NCBI RefSeq assembly: GCF_016735115.1
Contig: NZ_JAERQJ010000011.1
Span: 45,585 to 109,584, forward strand
Source of the DNA: Aquimarina mytili
GTDB taxonomy: Bacteria; Bacteroidota; Bacteroidia; Flavobacteriales; Flavobacteriaceae
Reading direction: 5' to 3'
Length of the DNA stretch: 64,000 nucleotides
Under the pieces are notes generated by a model. The model was not told where the DNA came from, made no database searches, and worked only from the letters and a program-made list of their open reading frames with translations. Shown here piece by piece: positions 27,700 to 35,677 of the stretch; position 1 is the stretch's first letter, and each line of letters starts with the position of its first letter. A program made the position numbers and the translations under genes.

Positions 27700-28395
27700 A
27701 TGAAACATATATATATCATATTTCTAAGTGCATTGATGCTACTGTCGTGTAATGCAGATGATGAATTTGTAATATCCAGAAACCCTTTGGTTCCAAATAT
27801 AGAACCTACAACACCTAGTTTAGTATTTCCTACAAATAATCTGGTATGTACCAATTTTAATCTTCAGTTTGATTGGAATGCCTCCAGAGATATTAACGGA
27901 GATGCATTAAGCTATGTCATCGAAGTAGCAACAGATATTAATTTTACAACCATATTGTTTACCGCAATTACTTCGCAAACTACACATCCATTTACTTTAG
28001 AAAAAGGAGTTGCGTATTATTGGAGGGTAAAAGCTAGAGATACAGAGGGTAAAGAGAGCATTTATTCTGCAACACAAACATTCTTTACAGAACCCGAAGC
28101 AGGAATAAATAATATTCCGTTTGTACCTACAGTGGTATCGCCCTTGGTAAGAGCGACAGTAACCGGGCCTAATATTACGTTAGATTGGGATGCAGCAGAT
28201 GCAGATAATGATCCTTTATCATATGATTTGTATTTTGGAGATACTAACCCTCCTGAATTATTTGTAGAAAATAGTACCTCATCATCATTAGATGTAAACG
28301 TATTAACAAATACAGAATATTATTGGAGAGTAGTAGCAAAAGATAATAAACAAGGAGTCACAATAGGACAAGTCTGGAGTTTTACTACAGATTAG
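27700..28395 (+). CDS. Fibronectin type III-like surface lipoprotein, paralog of the protein at 8427-9128
   Basis: A 231-aa lipoprotein (signal ending LMLLSC, cysteine near residue 17) with two FN3-like domains, about 35-133 and 136-231. It aligns along its full length with the protein at 8427-9128. Shared landmarks are TPSLVFPxNN, TLEKGxxYYWRVKARD, LYFGDTNPP and the end GQVWxFxT. It lies behind the second giant adhesin as its paralog lies behind the first. The conserved two-gene module implies that the lipoprotein acts with the adhesin's shared C-terminal region, for instance as a cell-surface anchor; this is inference. Confidence 0.8.
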   Translation: MKHIYIIFLSALMLLSCNADDEFVISRNPLVPNIEPTTPSLVFPTNNLVCTNFNLQFDWNASRDINGDALSYVIEVATDINFTTILFTAITSQTTHPFTLEKGVAYYWRVKARDTEGKESIYSATQTFFTEPEAGINNIPFVPTVVSPLVRATVTGPNITLDWDAADADNDPLSYDLYFGDTNPPELFVENSTSSSLDVNVLTNTEYYWRVVAKDNKQGVTIGQVWSFTTD

Positions 28396-28407
28396 TAATG
28401 GGGGAAT

Positions 28408-28436
28408 AAGGGAGGAAGCAATTCTTCCCTTTTCAT
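28408..28436 (+). terminator. Probable terminator of the second adhesin operon
   Basis: AAGGGAGGAAG and CTTCCCTT can pair around a short loop, followed by TTTTC, 13 nt after the lipoprotein stop. The stem contains a bulge, so it is weaker than others here. Confidence 0.45.
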
Positions 28437-28445
28437 GTATAAGTA

Positions 28446-29687
28446 TTACTGAAAACGAATAGATTTTGTGGGTGATATCTTAGCTACTATATAAGAGGGA
28501 ATAAGCAACATGATCAAACACAATATCATAGTACCTAGATTAAGCAGCATAATGTATCCAAAATCTATATATACCGGAGCAGTATTTACATAATACGTTT
28601 CGGGATTAAGACGTACTATCCCATAATGATCCTGTAAAAACAATAATCCGATCCCTATAAGGTTGCCCCAAAACAAACCAATTAAGATTAAATACGCAGC
28701 GTTATACAAAAACATTTTTCTTATACTCCAATCACTGGTCCCTAAAGCTTTTAATATTCCTATCATAGGTGTTCTTTCTAATATTAAAACCAAGAGAGCG
28801 GTTATCATATTAATCCCAGCCACCAGGATAATAATACTGATGATCCCTATAATGTTTAAATCAAAAAGTTTTAACCATTCAAAAATGGTTGCGTATTTTA
28901 AGGTAATCGTTTGACTATCGAGTACCGAAGGGATATTTTCATAAATTTCTTGTCCTTTTTGATCGATTTTATCAAAATCATCTATAAAAATTTCAAAATT
29001 ACCTACGTCATCGGCTTCCCATTTGTTCATACGTTGAATATGTCTAATATCGGCAAAAAGAAACTTTTCGTCAAACTCCTGAAATCCTGAATTATAAATT
29101 CCAACAATTTCTAACGCTCTAATATTAGGCCGTGAATTAGCGGTAACATTTTTCTTTAAAAAATAGGTTATGGCTTTATCTCCAACTTTTAGCCCTAATC
29201 GATTGGCTATATGTTCAGAGAGTAAAATCTCTTGATTTAGGTTTTCTTTAAAATCTGGCAATCTACCATCAACAAGGTATTCTTCAAAATGACCCCAATT
29301 ATAATCATCGCCAACCCCTTTCATCACAACTCCCTCAAAATCAGAGGCTGTTCTAATCACCCCTATCTTAGTAGCTACTCCTCGAACATGCGTTATTCCC
29401 TCTACACTATTAAATTCTGGGTAAAAATCTTGCTGTTTTTTGATAGGAATCCAAGATTCTATATTGTTATTGTTATCAAAGCTGGAAATTATCACATGAC
29501 CATTAAACGTAGCAACTTTTTCGCGAATTTTGCGTTGTAAACCTACACCGGTAGCTACAGTAATCAGCATCATAATCATACCTATCGCAATTGCGGCAAT
29601 TGCAATTTTTATGATTGGAGCAGAAATGCTACTTTTATGTTCCTTACCTTTGATAAGGCGTTTGGCAATAAAATACTCGAAATTCAA
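28446..29687 (-). CDS. LolC/LolE-type lipoprotein-releasing ABC permease
   Basis: A 413-aa inner-membrane protein with MacB-like periplasmic and FtsX-like permease domains. TM1 lies at about 24-47, a large periplasmic part at 48-270, and three TM helices at about 277-302, 323-346 and 377-401. The FtsX signature is clear (MITALLVLILERTPMIGILKALG). In the Lol pathway such permeases release lipoproteins from the inner membrane to LolA; Bacteroidota often have one LolC/E-type protein without its ATPase next door, as here. The start is a TTG at 29687: an in-frame TAG lies two codons upstream, and the first residues MNFEYFIAKR match family N-termini. The gene is divergent from namZ with only 8 nt between starts, so the two promoters overlap the opposite coding region. 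Confidence 0.85.
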   Translation of the reverse strand: MNFEYFIAKRLIKGKEHKSSISAPIIKIAIAAIAIGMIMMLITVATGVGLQRKIREKVATFNGHVIISSFDNNNNIESWIPIKKQQDFYPEFNSVEGITHVRGVATKIGVIRTASDFEGVVMKGVGDDYNWGHFEEYLVDGRLPDFKENLNQEILLSEHIANRLGLKVGDKAITYFLKKNVTANSRPNIRALEIVGIYNSGFQEFDEKFLFADIRHIQRMNKWEADDVGNFEIFIDDFDKIDQKGQEIYENIPSVLDSQTITLKYATIFEWLKLFDLNIIGIISIIILVAGINMITALLVLILERTPMIGILKALGTSDWSIRKMFLYNAAYLILIGLFWGNLIGIGLLFLQDHYGIVRLNPETYYVNTAPVYIDFGYIMLLNLGTMILCLIMLLIPSYIVAKISPTKSIRFQ

Positions 29688-29695
29688 GCTTAACT

Positions 29696-31018
29696 ATGGT
29701 TTTTATTAGAAATGCATTCAAAAATACATTTTTATTCTTTTGTACTGTTCTTATTTCTTGCGGAAGTGGAACAAAACTATCATCACAGACTTCTCCTACA
29801 GATTCTACAAACATAAAAATCGATACTAATATTGTAAAAAAAACCACAGAAATTACAAAGCCCATTATTGTAGGTGCTAACCAAACCGAACGTTACTTAC
29901 CAGTATTAGAAAACAAAAAAGTAGCTATTGTGGGTAACCAAACTTCGGTGATTTTTAAATACCCTAATCTGTCTCCTTTACTAGAAAATGTTGGAGAGAT
30001 ACAACCTTCTACCCTTCCACAGTATACCCATATCGTAGATTCTTTGCTATCTAGAGGTGTTAATATCTTAAAAGTTTTTGCTCCCGAGCATGGTTTTAGG
30101 GGTAAAGCAGATGCGGGAGAGCTAGTCGCTGATGGAAAAGATATTAAAACCGGGCTCCCCATAATTTCTCTATATGGTAAAAATAAAAAACCCTCAAAAG
30201 AAACATTAACTGGTCTGGATATTGTGGTTTTTGATATCCAGGATGTGGGGGTGCGATTTTATACCTATATCTCTACACTACATTATGTAATGCAAGCTTG
30301 CGCAGAAAATAATATTCCTATGCTAATTTTAGATCGCCCTAATCCTAATGCGCATTATATAGACGGTCCGACACTAGAGCCAGAGCATTCTAGTTTTTTA
30401 GGAGTGCACCCTATCCCGTTAGTGCATGCAATGACTATTGGCGAGTATGCACAAATGGTAAATGGGGAAAAATGGCTGGGAGAAGGGTTGACATGTGATA
30501 TCAAGATTATACCTGTACAGAATTATACGCATACTACTTCGTATAGCTTACCTATCAGACCTTCGCCAAACTTACCTAATGATATATCTATTAACTTATA
30601 CCCTAGTCTTGGTTTTTTTGAAGGAACAACAATTAATGCCGGTAGAGGTACCGAAACACAGTTTCAGATTTTTGGTTCTCCAGACCTTACGATAGAAAAA
30701 TATGATTACGCCTATATACCTCAACCTAATTTTGGAGCCAAATACCCTAAGCATCAAGGCGAAGTATGTTATGGAAAAAACTTGCAGAAGACTCCAAATC
30801 TAAATGCTATAAACTTAGAATGGTTGGTCTATGCCTACAAAAATTCGAATAACAAAGAAAAATTCTTTAATACTAAATCATTTACATTGCATGCGGGAAC
30901 CAAAAAATTACAACAGCAAATACAAGAAGGCTGGAGTATCACCCAAATCAAAAAATCATGGAGAGAAGATCTCATTAAGTATGCTAAGAAAAGAAAACAA
31001 TACCTTTTATATAAATAA
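29696..31018 (+). CDS. namZ: Exo-beta-N-acetylmuramidase NamZ (DUF1343) lipoprotein
   Basis: A 440-aa lipoprotein with a signal ending LISC (cysteine about residue 22). The DUF1343 domain fills residues about 65-440. Family landmarks are present: VAIVGNQTSV, FAPEHGFRG with the catalytic-region PEHG, FDIQDVGVRFYTYISTL, LDRPNPN, and FFEGTTINAGRGTETQF. NamZ enzymes remove terminal MurNAc from the non-reducing end of peptidoglycan chains, for cell-wall recycling or scavenging. The lipoprotein signal suggests a periplasmic or outer-membrane enzyme. It is divergent from the LolC/E-type permease. No other recycling genes are adjacent. Confidence 0.88.
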   Translation: MVFIRNAFKNTFLFFCTVLISCGSGTKLSSQTSPTDSTNIKIDTNIVKKTTEITKPIIVGANQTERYLPVLENKKVAIVGNQTSVIFKYPNLSPLLENVGEIQPSTLPQYTHIVDSLLSRGVNILKVFAPEHGFRGKADAGELVADGKDIKTGLPIISLYGKNKKPSKETLTGLDIVVFDIQDVGVRFYTYISTLHYVMQACAENNIPMLILDRPNPNAHYIDGPTLEPEHSSFLGVHPIPLVHAMTIGEYAQMVNGEKWLGEGLTCDIKIIPVQNYTHTTSYSLPIRPSPNLPNDISINLYPSLGFFEGTTINAGRGTETQFQIFGSPDLTIEKYDYAYIPQPNFGAKYPKHQGEVCYGKNLQKTPNLNAINLEWLVYAYKNSNNKEKFFNTKSFTLHAGTKKLQQQIQEGWSITQIKKSWREDLIKYAKKRKQYLLYK

Positions 31019-31164
31019 TTCGATGTTAGACAAAAAAATAAAATTGACTATCAATTTTTGATAATAAACTCTCATACTTGTATACAACAACTGTATATTT
31101 ACAGATAAAAAATGTGCCTTAATACTAACACTAATAACTAAATCAATTCAAAATCCAATTAATT

Positions 31165-31851
31165 ATGAAAACAAGAATCTTAATCTTACTAAGTGCATTT
31201 GCACTAATTTTTTCTGTCGATGCACAAGCTCAAAAATTAAAAAAGTTTGGTGGTTTAACTGAAAAAAAGATAGGCCCTAAAACGATTAAAGTACCATATA
31301 CAGAGGTTGTATCCTATATGGGGTATGCAGCACCTGGTAATGAAGATGAAGTAAAAGATGGTAAGAAATTTTACTACATCTATGTATGGATTCCTGCTGT
31401 AGCTCCTGAGCTTGGTGTAAGAATGATGTCACCAGTAGCCGGGGCAAAAATAAAAAATGCTACCAAGTCAAAATCGTATGAAGAAAATGCTGGTTCTAAA
31501 GATTTTTTTGATACTTACATTACTTTAGAACGTTCTAGCATCATTAGCAAAGATAATATCACAGAAGAAGGTGTAAAATCAGCTAAATGGACAACGTTAG
31601 CAAAAAATGATGATAGTAGTGAAATGCCAAAGCAACCTAGCGGAAGTAGTTATAATTCTTTGCTAAGATATAAAAGTGAAGCCAGTGACCCTCTTAAGGC
31701 ACTGACAGTTGGCTTATATCGTGTTGGATTTACTACCTTCAAAACTGGAGAAGTAAAAGGTACATTCTTAGCACAAGTTGCAGCGCCGATCAAATTACCT
31801 GGTGTGGTAATGGCTAAAACCATCGAAGACTTAAAAAAACAGTTCAAATAG
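31165..31851 (+). CDS. Secreted LipL32-family protein
   Basis: A 228-aa protein with a signal peptide ending DAQAQ (about residue 22) and no lipobox cysteine. The rest matches LipL32, the major surface lipoprotein of Leptospira, by several recalled motifs: YYIYVWIPAV...GVRMMSP (about 71-92), FFDTYITLERSS (LipL32 has WFDTWIRVERMS), YNSLLRYK, and GLYRVGFTTFKTGEVKGTFLAQV near the end. The aspartate cluster of LipL32 that binds calcium is not conserved here. Family members occur in some marine bacteria, where the role is unknown; adhesion to extracellular matrix is reported for Leptospira. A near-consensus promoter (TATATTTA at 31094) lies upstream and a strong terminator follows. Confidence 0.85.
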   Translation: MKTRILILLSAFALIFSVDAQAQKLKKFGGLTEKKIGPKTIKVPYTEVVSYMGYAAPGNEDEVKDGKKFYYIYVWIPAVAPELGVRMMSPVAGAKIKNATKSKSYEENAGSKDFFDTYITLERSSIISKDNITEEGVKSAKWTTLAKNDDSSEMPKQPSGSSYNSLLRYKSEASDPLKALTVGLYRVGFTTFKTGEVKGTFLAQVAAPIKLPGVVMAKTIEDLKKQFK

Positions 31852-31883
31852 AATAAAACTTAGATTAAAAAGGCACACTCTTG

Positions 31884-31926
31884 GTATTCCTATGTTTTCT
31901 TAGTATACATAGGAATACTTTTTTTA
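31884..31926. terminator. Strong terminator between the LipL32-like gene and the convergent ykgJ-like gene
   Basis: GTATTCCTATGT pairs perfectly with ACATAGGAATAC, a 12-bp stem with an 11-nt loop, followed by a T run on the + strand. It serves the LipL32-like gene and may also stop the convergent gene. Confidence 0.85.
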
Positions 31927-32418
31927 TAACGGTATTTTGGCCTTCATTTTCTCAACAATATTATAAGCGGCCGGGCAGATACTAACATTTTTTAAGGTTA
32001 GGTTAGAAATCTGTTGAAATTTTTTGCGATCGGTATGTGGATATTCGCGACACGCTTTTGGTCGCACTTCATAAATCAAACAATAGTTATCGGCAGCCAA
32101 AAAAGAACAAGGAGTCTGCTGCAATATTAAATCCCCTTCATCATCCATTTTTAAATACTGTTCTTCAAACTGCCGAGGTTTCAATTTTAGATGTTTTGCA
32201 ATACGTTCTACATCTTTATCAGTAAATAATGGTCCTGTAGTTTTACAACAATTAGCACATTGCAGACAATCAGTTTGTTCGAACTCTTCATCATGCAATT
32301 CCTGCATAATGTGATCCAATTTTTTGGGAGGTTTTTTTTTAAGCTTAGCAAAGAATTTTTTATTCTCGTTATGTTTATCTTTGGCCAGCTGTGGTAATTG
32401 ATTTATAAAGTCTTGCAT
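31924..32418 (-). CDS. YkgJ-family cysteine-cluster protein
   Basis: A 164-aa cytoplasmic protein with the zinc/iron-chelating CxxCxxCC cluster (CLQCANCC, about 51-58) and further cysteines in TPCSFL, YCLIYEVRPKACREYP and SICPA. This pattern defines the YkgJ (CxxCxxCC) family, predicted metal-binding proteins of unknown reaction. The N-terminal 45 residues are lysine-rich and helical. It seems to be a single-gene unit, convergent with the LipL32-like gene. Confidence 0.85.
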   Translation of the reverse strand: MQDFINQLPQLAKDKHNENKKFFAKLKKKPPKKLDHIMQELHDEEFEQTDCLQCANCCKTTGPLFTDKDVERIAKHLKLKPRQFEEQYLKMDDEGDLILQQTPCSFLAADNYCLIYEVRPKACREYPHTDRKKFQQISNLTLKNVSICPAAYNIVEKMKAKIPL

Positions 32419-32525
32419 GGTACAAAATTACAACTTTTGATAATTACGATGGACGAATTCATTTATGAATGAAGTAAATTAATTAACTTGGATTCTTTGT
32501 TACTTTTAAATAGTCAAGATTGAGT

Positions 32526-32612
32526 TTCCTCTCCCAGAGGGAGAGGATTAAGGTGAGGGCTTTTGATGTAAAAATCCCCTCATCCTAACCTTCTCCCTGA
32601 GGGAGAAGGGAC
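32526..32612. repeat. MITE-like long inverted repeat
   Basis: CCTCTCCCAGAGGGAGAGG with ATTAAGGTGAGGG on the left is answered by CCCCTCATCCTAACC with TTCTCCCTGAGGGAGAAGG on the right. The two arms of about 34 nt are imperfectly complementary around a short AT-rich loop, and each arm is itself a small hairpin. The form is that of non-autonomous palindromic elements. The region 32419-32700 has no gene. Confidence 0.7.
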
Positions 32613-32700
32613 CTGAATCATATATTTAACTAACAACCCTGTTAAATGCTAATTTTATGATTGCATAGCATACTCAAATTACCGGTATAAAATTTAAAAT

Positions 32701-33411
32701 ATGAACAAAGATATCTTCGGAGCCGCTATTAAAGACTTTTATAATCAAGAATATACCGAAGATATTGTTGTGCAAGCTCCAGATTTTGATGATGATATCA
32801 TCCCTATCCCCTATTTATTTAGAACATATTCAGAGATGCCTATTATAGAACAAAAGGCATTAGATCTGTCTTATGGTAAGGTCTTAGATATTGGTTGTGG
32901 TGCCGGAAGCCATGCACTCTACCTTCAAAATGAAAAAAAACTAGTTACAACGGCCATAGACATTTCAGAAGGCGCGATAGAAATTTGCACCAAAAGAGGT
33001 GTTACCAAAGCAATAGTTCAGGATATTTTTGAACTTAAAAATGAAAAGTTCGATACCTTATTATTGTTAATGAACGGAAGCGGTATTATAGGTAAACTAA
33101 GTAATATTGATAGATTCTTTACCCACATGAAGACGCTCTTAAATCCAGGCGGACAAGTTTTATTAGATTCCTCAGACATTTCATACCTTTTCACAGATGA
33201 TGAGGGTGGTTTTTGGGTAGATGCCTCTGCTGAATATTATGGCGAAATGCGCTATGCATTGAAATACAAAAGCCAACAATCAGATTGGTTCGATTGGTTA
33301 TATATTGATTATAATACATTGCAAAATGCTGCTAATGCTAATGGTTTCTTATGTGAATTGTTATTTGAAGGCGAAAATAACGACTACTTAGCAAGACTTG
33401 TTGTTAATTAA
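32701..33411 (+). CDS. Class I SAM-dependent methyltransferase
   Basis: A 236-aa protein with a Rossmann-fold methyltransferase core. Motif I is VLDIGCGAGS (about 61-70), followed by an acidic end of strand 2 (TTAIDISEGAI), motif DTLLLLMNGSGIIG, and a strand-5 region LNPGGQVLLDSSD. The substrate cannot be told; the N-terminal cap (DDIIPIPYLFRTYSEMP) is of the kind found in small-molecule methyltransferases. Neighbours give no pathway hint. Confidence 0.85.
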   Translation: MNKDIFGAAIKDFYNQEYTEDIVVQAPDFDDDIIPIPYLFRTYSEMPIIEQKALDLSYGKVLDIGCGAGSHALYLQNEKKLVTTAIDISEGAIEICTKRGVTKAIVQDIFELKNEKFDTLLLLMNGSGIIGKLSNIDRFFTHMKTLLNPGGQVLLDSSDISYLFTDDEGGFWVDASAEYYGEMRYALKYKSQQSDWFDWLYIDYNTLQNAANANGFLCELLFEGENNDYLARLVVN

Positions 33412-33550
33412 CGAAATTGATTATGTTTAATTGATGTGGTATAATCTTTGTGGAAAAGCATTACATACATTAATAGAATGTTACCATCCAAATAAACGCT
33501 ACCATGTGTGAGTCTATGGATCAATACTAACAACTTTAAAAAGAAATCTT

Positions 33551-34324
33551 GTGCAGCTACTAAAATTTTTAGGTTACCTATTTATATCATCGTTCATTCT
33601 TGTTAGTTGTTCTGATGATGACGACACCACTCCAGTTAACAATGATGCCTCTCGAGTTGCGAATCTAAGACCTTTAGGATCTTCAGCAAACGATCTCTTA
33701 AGTGCCACCAATTTTAATAGCCTCTCTATAGAGATTGTATCTGTTCAAGGTTTTGAGCCTAGTGCTGCAGCAATTAGTGGATTTAGAGAGTTTTTACAGG
33801 CACGATTATTTAAACCCGACGGAATTACGATTACACAACGTACTGTAACTTCTTCAAATAATGCACCTTTTACTATCGAAGAAATAGGAGACATAGAGAA
33901 CGAAACTCGATCCTTATTTAATGAAGAAGATGATATTGCCGTGTATATCTATTTTGCAGATGGAGGCAAAGAAGATGATACAGAAGAGCAAGTGACGTTG
34001 GGATCTGCTTATTTAAATACTTCTATTGTAATATATGAAGGCACTTTACGTAGATTAAGTACCAGACCAACTGCTCCAGCCTTAAGCACTATAGAAATAG
34101 CAACATTAAATCATGAATTTGCACATTTACTTGGATTGGTAAATATTGGAACTCCTCTACAATCACAACACGAAGACGAAGATGCCGAAGGGCATTGCAA
34201 TGTGCCTACTTGCTTAATGGAAGCTTCGATAGAGTTTGGTAGTGGTATGATGGGTATGGGAGAAACAATACCAGAACTTGATCCACTCTGTATTACTGAT
34301 TTACAGGCTAATGGCGGGCGTTGA
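33551..34324 (+). CDS. Zinc metalloprotease-like lipoprotein
   Basis: A 257-aa lipoprotein (signal ending LVSC, then SDDDDT). The start is a GTG at 33551, giving a good signal peptide; no in-frame ATG precedes it. The zinc-binding motif is HEFAHLLGL (H188, E189, H192). The residue where metzincins carry the third histidine (HExxHxxGxxH) is Asn here, so the third ligand may be a later His or Asp in QSQHEDEDAEGH. CLMEAS downstream could serve as the Met-turn. Such proteins are widespread in Flavobacteriaceae as membrane metalloproteases of unknown substrate. Confidence 0.8.
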   Translation: MQLLKFLGYLFISSFILVSCSDDDDTTPVNNDASRVANLRPLGSSANDLLSATNFNSLSIEIVSVQGFEPSAAAISGFREFLQARLFKPDGITITQRTVTSSNNAPFTIEEIGDIENETRSLFNEEDDIAVYIYFADGGKEDDTEEQVTLGSAYLNTSIVIYEGTLRRLSTRPTAPALSTIEIATLNHEFAHLLGLVNIGTPLQSQHEDEDAEGHCNVPTCLMEASIEFGSGMMGMGETIPELDPLCITDLQANGGR

Positions 34325-34409
34325 TTTATCTTTTTCTCCTACTAAATATTGAATACCAGAATATCTATATATCTTCTAAACCTACTGTAAGTTCTGTATA
34401 AGAAAATTA

Positions 34410-34420
34410 CGTCAGTTCGA
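34410..34420. repeat. Left half of a dispersed repeat split by the IS110 element
   Basis: CGTCAGTTCGA matches the first part of the dispersed palindromic repeat. The continuation GAGTGTTTTGTTG is found on the other side of the insertion at 35601. Confidence 0.75.
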
Positions 34421-34423
34421 TTT

Positions 34424-35410
34424 CTATGACAAATTCAAGCGGTTTTGATAAAAAGTTTGATTTTTAATCAAAGCAAAAATGATGTGTATAATTTTGTTTC
34501 TTACAGCATTTAGTACACTCATTTTATTTTTACCTTCTTCTACTTTTCTATTATAGTAAATACTTAAATCATTTTTTAAACGAATAGCGCTCATTGCGCC
34601 CAAGTGCAATAATCTTTTTAGATCTTTATCAGCAAAAGAGGATACTCTTGGTTTTCTAAATATTGATGTTCCCGATATGTTTTCAAAAGGAGCCACACCG
34701 GCATAACAGGCAAGTTTTCTTGGCTCAGTTATGGTTTTAAATTCATTGGTTTTCACTAACAAATTCCAAGCTAAAACCTTTCCAACTCCTGGGGTAGATA
34801 CAAGTTGTTTCTGTAACGTTGATAATTTTTGATCTTGCTTTATAATTTCTTGTATACTTTTTTCAAATTCCTTGATTTGTTTGTCAAGCTCTTTAATCAA
34901 TCTATTATTTTTCTGGGTTAGTTTTTTAATTAATTTCTCATCACTTAAGGATAGATATTCTTTATTTTTTATTACTAAGGATTTTCTTTGTTTGATTCTA
35001 TGTTTTCTCTCGGTTAGCAATACCTGAAGCTCCTTAATTTCAATTCTTTGTGTAATAAAAGCAACTATTTCTGTATGATTACTTTTAATGAATTTAGCAA
35101 TTCTAAGAGCATCTATTTTATCATTTTTTCCTCTTATCAATCCCATACTCTTTTTTAAATGCAGTGGATTAACAACATAAAATAAACAGTTAAATTCAGG
35201 CATTAGTTTCATTAAAGCCCAACCATATTTTCCTGTGTTTTCAATACATACATAATGGGTAGTTTTTTTAGATAGGTTTCCAGTGAAAAATTCTTCAATG
35301 GATTGTGGGGTATTATCAATTTTAAAGAACTCCTTTCGATCAGATAAAATACAGATGTCTAATGTTTTTTTACTAACATCAATCCCAATGAATTTTGAAT
35401 TGGTTTTCAT
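34424..35410 (-). CDS. IS110-family transposase (DEDD recombinase)
   Basis: A 328-aa protein when started at ATG 35410 (MKTNSKFIGIDVSKK). A TTG 33 nt upstream would overlap the bridge-RNA donor-loop stem and is less likely. The N-terminal RuvC-like DEDD domain shows IGIDVSKKT (first Asp), CIENTGKYG (Glu), and KNDKIDALRIAKF (last Asp pair). A coiled coil follows (about 140-200). The C-terminal Tnp_20 domain has STPGVGKVLAWNLL and RKLACYAGVAPFENISGTS, ending near the conserved serine region. The enzyme works with a bridge RNA that pairs with both donor and target. The gene looks intact. Confidence 0.92.
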   Translation of the reverse strand: MKTNSKFIGIDVSKKTLDICILSDRKEFFKIDNTPQSIEEFFTGNLSKKTTHYVCIENTGKYGWALMKLMPEFNCLFYVVNPLHLKKSMGLIRGKNDKIDALRIAKFIKSNHTEIVAFITQRIEIKELQVLLTERKHRIKQRKSLVIKNKEYLSLSDEKLIKKLTQKNNRLIKELDKQIKEFEKSIQEIIKQDQKLSTLQKQLVSTPGVGKVLAWNLLVKTNEFKTITEPRKLACYAGVAPFENISGTSIFRKPRVSSFADKDLKRLLHLGAMSAIRLKNDLSIYYNRKVEEGKNKMSVLNAVRNKIIHIIFALIKNQTFYQNRLNLS

Positions 35411-35431
35411 AACTTTGGTTTTAGAGATTAT

Positions 35432-35566
35432 GTTATAACTCAACTCCTTGATAATGGGTTCTAATCCCTAATTTCTATTTGAGTTTATAACTGAACGGAA
35501 AAGGTCTGAATCGAATGTATAAGTTTAAAAACTTAGAGTGTATAGATAGTGTACCTTTTCCGTTCT
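35432..35566 (-). ncRNA. IS110 bridge RNA with target- and donor-binding loops
   Basis: On the - strand two bipartite stem-loops precede the transposase. The target loop has a 13-bp outer stem (35553-35565 with 35493-35505) and an inner hairpin at 35521-35534. Its 5' guide ACACUC (35541-35536) equals the target beside the core, and its 3' guide UUCGA (35515-35511) complements the other side (34416-34420). The donor loop has an outer stem (35479-35491 with 35432-35443) and an inner GGG/CCC hairpin (35456-35468). Its 5' guide AUAGAAAUU (35478-35470) matches the right end of the element (8 of 9, the ninth a wobble). Its 3' guide AAGGA (35449-35445) complements the left end at 35598-35602. All four guides are in the order known for IS621. 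Confidence 0.8.
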
Positions 35567-35600
35567 TTAAAATATAAAAAATTTAAATGCAAATCTAAAG

Positions 35601-35650
35601 GAGTGTTTTGTTGTAATGGAATGACAACAAAATGTATCGAGAATAGCTTT
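35601..35650. repeat. Right half of the split dispersed repeat
   Basis: GAGTGTTTTGTTGTAATGG continues into ATGACAACAAAATGTATCGAG, the standard right part of the palindromic repeat. The GTTTTGTTGT/ACAACAAAAT hairpin is retained. Confidence 0.75.
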
Positions 35651-35677
35651 TTTTTTTCTTAAATACACAACAGGTTG

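Larger units (their letters stand above)
34421..35602 (-). mobile_element. Complete IS110-family insertion sequence
   Basis: Flanks GTCAGTTC-GA and GA-GTGTTTTG rejoin to an uninterrupted copy of the dispersed repeat, which fixes the ends to within the shared dinucleotide GA (TC on the transposase strand). The element is about 1182 nt with no terminal inverted repeats and no longer target duplication, as expected for IS110. The transposase stop codon lies 3 nt from the right end. The non-coding end upstream of the transposase carries the bridge RNA. Confidence 0.85.

Noticed and set aside
35411..35443. Upstream TTG start of the IS110 transposase
   Set aside because: It lies in the donor-loop stem of the bridge RNA; ATG 35410 begins directly before the conserved IGIDVSK motif.
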